Origin: Bradyrhizobium erythrophlei
Lineage (GTDB): Bacteria > Pseudomonadota > Alphaproteobacteria > Rhizobiales > Xanthobacteraceae
DNA length: 64,000 nt
Reading direction: 5' to 3'
Assembly: GCA_900129675.1 (NCBI GenBank)
Contig: FSRD01000002.1
Location: 1,178,001-1,242,000 of the forward strand
Below the pieces are notes generated by a model. That model made no database searches, was not told the origin of the DNA, and saw nothing but the letters and a program-made list of their open reading frames with translations. Of this stretch, positions 59,505 through 64,000 are shown piece after piece (within the stretch, counting starts at the first letter, position 1; every line of letters begins with the position of its first letter). A program made the position numbers and the translations under genes.

Positions 59505-59719
59505 TCACTCGCGGAATTGAACTGCGGGGCTAAACAACAGCAACTTCTCGAACTCGGGCGGATAGTAATGGACGTCGTCGGGCCCGATGATTAAAATCTG
59601 CCAGCCGTCCTCGGCAAGAGCCGGCCTTGGCAATCGCCACCACAACACTCAAGCACAACACTCAAGCGGATCGTCGTCGTGACGTCTTCGCCGCGTGACG
59701 CCTGCACAATGAAGGTCAC
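59505..59719 (-). pseudogene. Small protein gene broken by a 13-bp duplication and a deletion
   Basis: The start reads MTFIVQASRGEDVTTTIRLSVV. A 13-bp tandem duplication (cacaacactcaag twice, 59641-59666) then shifts the frame. After a second disruption near 59625 the frame LAEDGWQILIIGPDDVHYYPPEFEKLLLFSPAVQ continues to a stop at 59505. The two halves together resemble a small protein type common in Bradyrhizobium (MxFIV..ASxGEDVTTTxR...LAxxxGWQVxIxGPD). The gene is not functional as it stands. Confidence 0.7.
59641..59666. repeat. 13-bp perfect tandem duplication
   Basis: cacaacactcaag is repeated twice in direct succession inside the broken minus-strand gene; typical of a replication-slippage event. 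Confidence 0.85.
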
Positions 59720-59728
59720 GGCAACACC

Positions 59729-59974
59729 TCATTTGCGCAATGCGCGATGCCGCGATCCAGCAATTTCCGTTCCAGCGCCGGCCTCAGCACTGGATCGCAA
59801 TCCGGGGTCCAGCGACAATCCGTTCAGGAAATCCTCCAGCGCAAGCTTTCCCGCCAGCTGAGCACTGCGTTGCGACGTGAAGCCGCATTCACGCAGCCTG
59901 ACGCCCATAGGCCATCTTTTGCGGTGTATTTCCCAGCACCAGCCCGGATCGTTCTCCGTCCGGAAAACGATCAT
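59729..59974 (-). CDS. Small hypothetical protein
   Basis: An 81-residue protein starting MIVFRTENDPGWCWEIHRKRWPMGVRLRECGFTSQRSAQLAGKLALEDFLNGLSLDPGLR. It lies immediately upstream of the broken small gene. The amino-acid composition and helical character look gene-like, but no family is recognised. The start could also be the ATG at 60007. Confidence is limited. Confidence 0.5.
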   Translation of the reverse strand: MIVFRTENDPGWCWEIHRKRWPMGVRLRECGFTSQRSAQLAGKLALEDFLNGLSLDPGLRSSAEAGAGTEIAGSRHRALRK

Positions 59975-60125
59975 GTAGAACGATCGGCGTGGTGAAGGAC
60001 GGAGCATGATCAAGCCAAACCCGGTCGATCGTCCGCCTCGATTCGCGAAACATCCGGCCGAGGCATTCCGGATCGGGATTTGGGAAAGGAGTCCATCGCT
60101 GCGATCGCCGGGCGCGGCACGAGTT

Positions 60126-60839
60126 TTACTCCACCGAACTTGTCTCAAGGCGGGCTTGAAGGCGATAGCCGACACCCGATTCGGTCACCAGGAGGCGAGG
60201 GCTATTGGGATCAGTTTCGATTTTCTGCCGGAGCTTGCGAACGAGGATTCTCAGATACTGAATATTTTCCCGCTGGTTGCCGCTCCATATGTCCTTGAGC
60301 AGCTGGTCGTGCGTCACCACAAGGCCGACATGCGTCGCCAGGATATGCAGCAGGCGGTACTCCTTTCGGGTCAATCGGATCGGGTTCGTGTTGAGCGCCA
60401 CGGTTCGTGCGACGAGGTCAATCGATAGGGGGCCGGCTGCGACGACCGGATTCTCGGTCGCGCTCTTGAAGTATCGCCGCAAGGCAGCCCCGCTGCGGGC
60501 GAGCAACTCGGCCATCCCGAACGGCTTGACCACGTAATCATCGGCGCCTGACTGCAGCAACAGGACTTTTTTGTCTTCGTTCGAGACCACTGAGAGAATA
60601 ATGATGGGCACGTTCGACCATGACCGGATCCGTTCGAGAACGTCCTTTCCATGAACGTCCGGCAGCGCCAGATCGAGGATAATGAGATCGGGTGAGTTGA
60701 ACGTTGCCGCTTTCAGTCCGTCAGCGGCGTTCTCCGCTTCCAGGACGTAAAAGCCGTGAATCTCAAAACCCGCACGAAGGAACCGTCTTATCTTGGGTTC
60801 GTCCTCGATCAGGAGAACGACATTGGATGGTTTATTCAT
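60126..60839 (-). CDS. kdpE: KdpE-like OmpR-family response regulator
   Basis: A 237-residue regulator. Receiver domain: VVLLIEDEPKIRRFLRAG (acid pair), DLIILDLALPDVHGKDVLE (phospho-acceptor D at about 54), LLQSGADDYVVKPFGMAELLAR (switch Lys). The C-terminal winged helix: RLTRKEYRLLHILATHVGLVVTHDQLLKDIWSGNQRENIQYLRILVRKLRQKIETDP. That segment, ending with ESGVGYRLQA, is OmpR/KdpE-like. The ATG at 60839 gives the usual start. It overlaps the kinase gene by eight bases. Confidence 0.88.
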   Translation of the reverse strand: MNKPSNVVLLIEDEPKIRRFLRAGFEIHGFYVLEAENAADGLKAATFNSPDLIILDLALPDVHGKDVLERIRSWSNVPIIILSVVSNEDKKVLLLQSGADDYVVKPFGMAELLARSGAALRRYFKSATENPVVAAGPLSIDLVARTVALNTNPIRLTRKEYRLLHILATHVGLVVTHDQLLKDIWSGNQRENIQYLRILVRKLRQKIETDPNSPRLLVTESGVGYRLQARLETSSVE

Positions 60840-62520
60840 CGGCCAAGACCGTCGCTTGGTCTGGGGCGGGCAAGACAATGGAAGCCGTCGTTCCCTGTCC
60901 CTGGCCCCGGCTTGATATGCTGATCGTTCCGCCATTTGCCCTGACGAAGGTGGCTGCAATCCAGAAGCCGAGGCCGGATCCGGGAATCGTCGCTTGATGA
61001 CGTTGGCTTCGAAACGACCTGCGGCCAAGTTGCCGACATTCGTCAGGCGTGATTCCGACGCCTTGATCGGCGACCGATAAAATGGTTCGCCCCGGTTCGG
61101 AGCGCGCTACGATCAAGATGATCGAACCGGAGGGAGAGTATTTTGCGGCATTTTCCAGCAGCTGGCCGCACGCCTCCTCGATCAAACCGGAATCCACGTT
61201 GACCAGCGGCAGGTCATCGGCGAAATCGACATCGAGCTTGTGTGCCGCCAGTCGCCGGGCTCTTCGCCGGATGGCTGCATTGACGATGTCTCTGGCATCC
61301 GCCCATTCGAGACGCGGGCTAACGCCGCCTGCGGTAACCCGCGTTGCACTGAGCAGGTTCTGAATATAGCCATCGAGTTGCGCGACTTCATCGGAGATAG
61401 CTTCGACCAGCGAGCGGGTCCGGTCATCGGCGCGAATCATGGACATCGACTCCAGGACACTCGCTGAGCCCTGAATGGCCGCCAGCGGAGAGCACAATTC
61501 ATGCGAAAGCGTGCCATGGAATGCGTCTCGCAATAGCTGCGCCTGCAGGTGCAGCCGGGCGTCATCCATCGCCTTTTCAATATCGAGACGCTGAAGGGTC
61601 AAGGACACTTCCTCAAGGACCGTCTCGAAGCGGCTCGTATTGATCTCAACGTGTTTACGCGATCCGCGTCCGATATTGACGGCGACAATGCCGTAAACCG
61701 CAGTTACAGAACATGCCGTCCCGAGTAACCAGACATGTTGCGTCGGCTCGTCAACGATGGCGAAGCAGGGGTTCCCGACCGCCGGGACCGTGGAGGAGAC
61801 ACGCTCTTGCACCAGCTTCGGCACCGAGCCGAGCTCGGGGGGCTCGAAGTGATCCTCGGTCCCGGTCGCGAAGAAGGCGGCCTGTTGTCCGAGCGTGCGG
61901 GAGAGGTGGTTCCGAATTGCGGCGATCAGGTCCGATACGGAAAAGCAGGCCGCCAGGAGTCGCGACAACTCGTAGAGGTGCTGAATTTCGCTTTCACGTT
62001 GGCGCAGCGATTCGGTCTCGCGGCGCAAGCGCGAGGCGAGATTGCTGCTGACCAGCGCCACCACGAGAAACAGCAGCAAGTCGATGACTTCCGAGGGATC
62101 CTCGACTCGAAAACTGTAGAGGGGAGGAAAGAAGAAAAAATCGGCCTCGACTGTACCGGCAACCGCCGCCAGGGTCGCAGGCCAGATGCCCCATCGGGTG
62201 GCGGCGAAAATGACCGGTACCAGGTACGCGATTGGAACGAGGTTAGCCGCAATGGTGTAGTCAAGCGGGAGCAGAGCGACAGTGATGAGGCTGACCGACA
62301 ATATCGCCAGCAGCGGGGGGACGACGTCGGCTCGCCAGATGCGATACGAAGGGAGCTCTTCTTCCGACTGCAAGCCGTTTCTGTTGCTGGTTCCAACCGG
62401 TCTTGCTCGCGCGCTCGCGAATCTCTCGGCAATGGACAGATAGGAATTCACGGAAAGCTGCTTTCGTAGAAGACATCGAATGATCGTCACTGAGGCTGCA
62501 ATCAGCCGCGGGAAGATCAC
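60832..62520 (-). CDS. KdpD-like sensor histidine kinase lacking the KdpD/USP N-terminal domains
   Basis: A 562-residue membrane kinase. The four-helix KdpD-like DUF4118 region (ADVVPPLLAILSVSLITVALLPLDYTIAANLVPIAYLVPVIFAATRWGIWPATLAAVAGTVEADFFFFPP..., about 60-175) is followed by a GAF-like section. The dimerisation/phosphoacceptor H is in FHGTLSHELCSPLAAIQGSASVLE (about 350). The ATPase has LLENAAKYSPSGS, LSVADQGVGI and GSGLGFWIAATFVRANGG. The long cytoplasmic KdpD and universal-stress domains at the N-terminus are missing. No kdpFABC is nearby, so the target system is uncertain. Confidence 0.85.
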   Translation of the reverse strand: MIFPRLIAASVTIIRCLLRKQLSVNSYLSIAERFASARARPVGTSNRNGLQSEEELPSYRIWRADVVPPLLAILSVSLITVALLPLDYTIAANLVPIAYLVPVIFAATRWGIWPATLAAVAGTVEADFFFFPPLYSFRVEDPSEVIDLLLFLVVALVSSNLASRLRRETESLRQRESEIQHLYELSRLLAACFSVSDLIAAIRNHLSRTLGQQAAFFATGTEDHFEPPELGSVPKLVQERVSSTVPAVGNPCFAIVDEPTQHVWLLGTACSVTAVYGIVAVNIGRGSRKHVEINTSRFETVLEEVSLTLQRLDIEKAMDDARLHLQAQLLRDAFHGTLSHELCSPLAAIQGSASVLESMSMIRADDRTRSLVEAISDEVAQLDGYIQNLLSATRVTAGGVSPRLEWADARDIVNAAIRRRARRLAAHKLDVDFADDLPLVNVDSGLIEEACGQLLENAAKYSPSGSIILIVARSEPGRTILSVADQGVGITPDECRQLGRRSFRSQRHQATIPGSGLGFWIAATFVRANGGTISISSRGQGQGTTASIVLPAPDQATVLADE

Positions 62521-62848
62521 GCCCCTGCGACGTTCGATCGTGACGCGGAAATACCAGCTCGCAGGACCGGCGACTCTCTATCGCTATCCGCGGCCGTTCG
62601 TTGTCCTCAAATCAATCGTTGCCCCGATGTCAGTAACTACCCAGCGGAACAATGTTCTCCGGACCGACGTAGGAAATCTATGTCGTTCGCCGGGACAAGA
62701 AATATAAAAGTAATAGTATTCGACCGCGACGGGGCCGATCTATGCACGCGCGTCGGTCGCAGAAGAACGGGAAGCCTGGGCTGATAGTCGTGGCATCTCG
62801 AATCGGAACTGCAATCGGATCCGCATTTTTACGGAATTGGCGGCGGCT
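62521..62848. other. Intergenic region upstream of the KdpD-like gene
   Basis: About 330 bp holding the promoter of the two-component operon. Nothing else recognised. Confidence 0.3.
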
Positions 62849-63457
62849 TCAAGTCAGCGGCGCGGTGGCGGAGCGAGGCAGTCTCGCGTCGAGCGCTTGT
62901 TGAATCGCATTGACGTAATGGAGTGCCTGCTTTTCACCGGAGAGTTCCGGCTTCGCGGCACGATACAATTCCGCTTCGCCTGGTTGACGGCATGGCGGTG
63001 GGACCAGGGCAGCGAGGGCCGCGTAACTGATATATTTCGGCGGGTACAGATAGAATTCCATCAGGGGCATGTGCGGACCTCGCCCGCCACGCTTGAGAAT
63101 CGCATGGGCCGTCAATCCGGCTTCCGGATGGATGGCGCTCCAGCCGGCAAAACTGCTGGCCAATATCTCGAGCGCCAATATCCTCGTCGTTATCTGCACG
63201 AAGCCTTCGTTGGATTTCTTTGCGCTCCGGGTCGTTGACGCCTTCTTCAATAGGTGCCGAAACTCTGGATGTGCTTCGATGAAGGGGCCAAGCCGGGATT
63301 TCCACAAAATGTCCGGCAAGCAAGCGAAGCCGTGAAGTTCATGGAAACTCTCGATCAGGCTCTGGCATTGCGTCGTCAGGCTCTTCGGCAAGAAACCGAA
63401 GTCTTCAGTCTTGCCGGAGCGAGCCCCATGAGCGCTATCGTTTGCCGCGACTTCCAT
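62849..63457 (-). CDS. Hypothetical protein
   Basis: A 202-residue protein starting MEVAANDSAHGARSGKTEDF. LTTQCQSLIESFHELHGFACLPDILWKSRLGPFIEAHPEFRHLLKKAS is helix-rich. MEFYLYPPKYISYAALAALVPPPC and QPGEAELYRAAKPELSGEKQALHYVNAIQQALD follow. The start at 63457 follows cgaggcgaaac. No membrane segment or recognised domain. Not tied to the two-component pair by overlap, but same strand. Confidence 0.6.
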   Translation of the reverse strand: MEVAANDSAHGARSGKTEDFGFLPKSLTTQCQSLIESFHELHGFACLPDILWKSRLGPFIEAHPEFRHLLKKASTTRSAKKSNEGFVQITTRILALEILASSFAGWSAIHPEAGLTAHAILKRGGRGPHMPLMEFYLYPPKYISYAALAALVPPPCRQPGEAELYRAAKPELSGEKQALHYVNAIQQALDARLPRSATAPLT

Positions 63458-63914
63458 CGTTTCGCCTCGCGATGAGCGAACAGATTCCACTCAATGCTTC
63501 AGCATACCGGTTCGCGGCATATATCTTCGATGTGCAATAGCGGCTGCATTCATAGAAAAAAGATAGCTCGCGCGCGCCTCAAGTTTCTCTGTGTCAAAGA
63601 GGCGATCGTATCAATCGCACCGAGCAATCGGAAATGTAGCTGAAAAGACACATTGCGACACAAACTATTGCGGTGCATCGAGCGTTTTCGCCGAAATGTC
63701 ATTTATTTCGCTGCCAGTCTGAGCAACGCGATGGGCAATTGACGCTTAAGAATGCATTCGGCGTCAAAGACGCTATTTCGGATATTTTATCTTTATGAAA
63801 TCGCGCGGAAAGCCGTATCGCTTTTTTGCAGGCCCCCAACGCAAAGATCGTCTCGAAGGTTAACGGTGCGTCGCGAAAGCGAAAGCATCTGTACCAATAA
63901 CGTGGGGCAAGATT
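63458..63914. other. AT-rich intergenic region upstream of the terminal gene
   Basis: About 450 bp, AT-rich, with no convincing gene. It should hold the promoter of the secreted-protein gene at the right edge. Confidence 0.3.
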
Positions 63915-64000
63915 ATGAAAAGAATTCTTCTGGCAGGTGTCTCGTTGGCGGCGATCGGTCTGAGCAATGTGGCTCAGGCGGCAGACCCGGCTGCGAAAGG
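63915..64000 (+). CDS. Secreted protein, 5' end only
   Basis: MKRILLAGVSLAAIGLSNVAQAADPAAK is a clear signal peptide and cleavage site. The rest of the gene lies outside the window. A porin or periplasmic protein is likely. Preceded by ggggcaagatt. Confidence 0.7.
   Translation, partial: MKRILLAGVSLAAIGLSNVAQAADPAAK

Noticed and set aside
1..64000. CRISPR array or phage module
   Set aside because: No regularly spaced direct repeats with unique spacers and no structural phage genes were seen.

Overview
The window looks like a chromosome segment of a Bradyrhizobium-type alphaproteobacterium (Nitrobacteraceae). The evidence is high GC, GTG/TTG starts in several genes, many short palindromic repeats of the kind scattered through Bradyrhizobium genomes, and gene neighbourhoods typical of the group (nadQ-nadABC; xseB, dxs and tlyA). 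Most of it is ordinary housekeeping DNA. The irregular parts are three insertion sequences, a cluster of broken genes at 46-50 kb, and an AT-richer tail (about 55.6-64 kb) rich in small unknown genes.

Layout. 0-3.5 kb: a RibB protein with a decayed RibA-like domain (partial), glutaryl-CoA dehydrogenase and a metallo-beta-lactamase-fold hydrolase. 3.45-6.40 kb: a nested transposon, an ISAzo13-type element inside the left end of an IS1182-type element. 6.5-15 kb: DUF1499 protein, acyl-CoA synthetase, a frameshifted extensin-like gene, L,D-transpeptidase lipoprotein, CorA, an SDR, PdxH and a small lipoprotein. 15-21.9 kb: a DnaJ-type co-chaperone, an anti-sigma/ECF sigma pair, FabI, a histidine phosphatase, AroC and a class III nucleotide cyclase. 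21.9-30.3 kb: a repeat-containing secreted protein, an orphan ClpS, a dihaem cytochrome c, a DUF1194 protein, a fossil of an ABC binding protein, Kup, and an ABC transporter with a double-length permease. 30.9-37.1 kb: a TadG-like von Willebrand factor A (VWA) protein, then NadQ and nadABC with a palindromic operator candidate directly before nadA. 37.3-45 kb (minus strand): histone-deacetylase-family protein, XseB, a membrane lipase-like protein, Dxs, a deoxyribosyltransferase-like protein, TlyA and an RNA m5U methyltransferase. 45.1-46.3 kb: an ISAs1-type IS. 46.3-50.6 kb: a 5'-nucleotidase broken by a small deletion, enoyl-CoA hydratase, a badly decayed ring-cleaving dioxygenase and two small unknown genes. 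50.7-55.2 kb: a TPR-methyltransferase gene behind an orphan Hcp gene, a long non-coding repeat, and an acyl-CoA dehydrogenase. 55.5 kb: tRNA-Gln(UUG). 56-64 kb: small periplasmic or membrane proteins, an Omp25/31-type porin, a 41-residue membrane peptide with its own terminator, a broken small gene with a 13-bp tandem duplication, a KdpE/KdpD-like two-component pair, and the start of a secreted protein at the edge.

How genes work together. NadQ-NadA-NadB-NadC form a regulated de novo NAD module. GcdH, the acyl-CoA synthetase, enoyl-CoA hydratase and FadE-like dehydrogenase are scattered acyl-CoA catabolism genes. TlyA and the m5U methyltransferase share an 8-nt overlap and probably act on rRNA. 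Kup and the KdpDE-like pair both point to potassium or osmotic control but are 34 kb apart. I saw no CRISPR array, rRNA, integrase or phage module. The most unusual observations are the NadQ operator that also carries the nadA ribosome-binding site, the Hcp/TPR-methyltransferase pair, the nested and hairpin-targeting IS insertions, and the 41-residue peptide gene.
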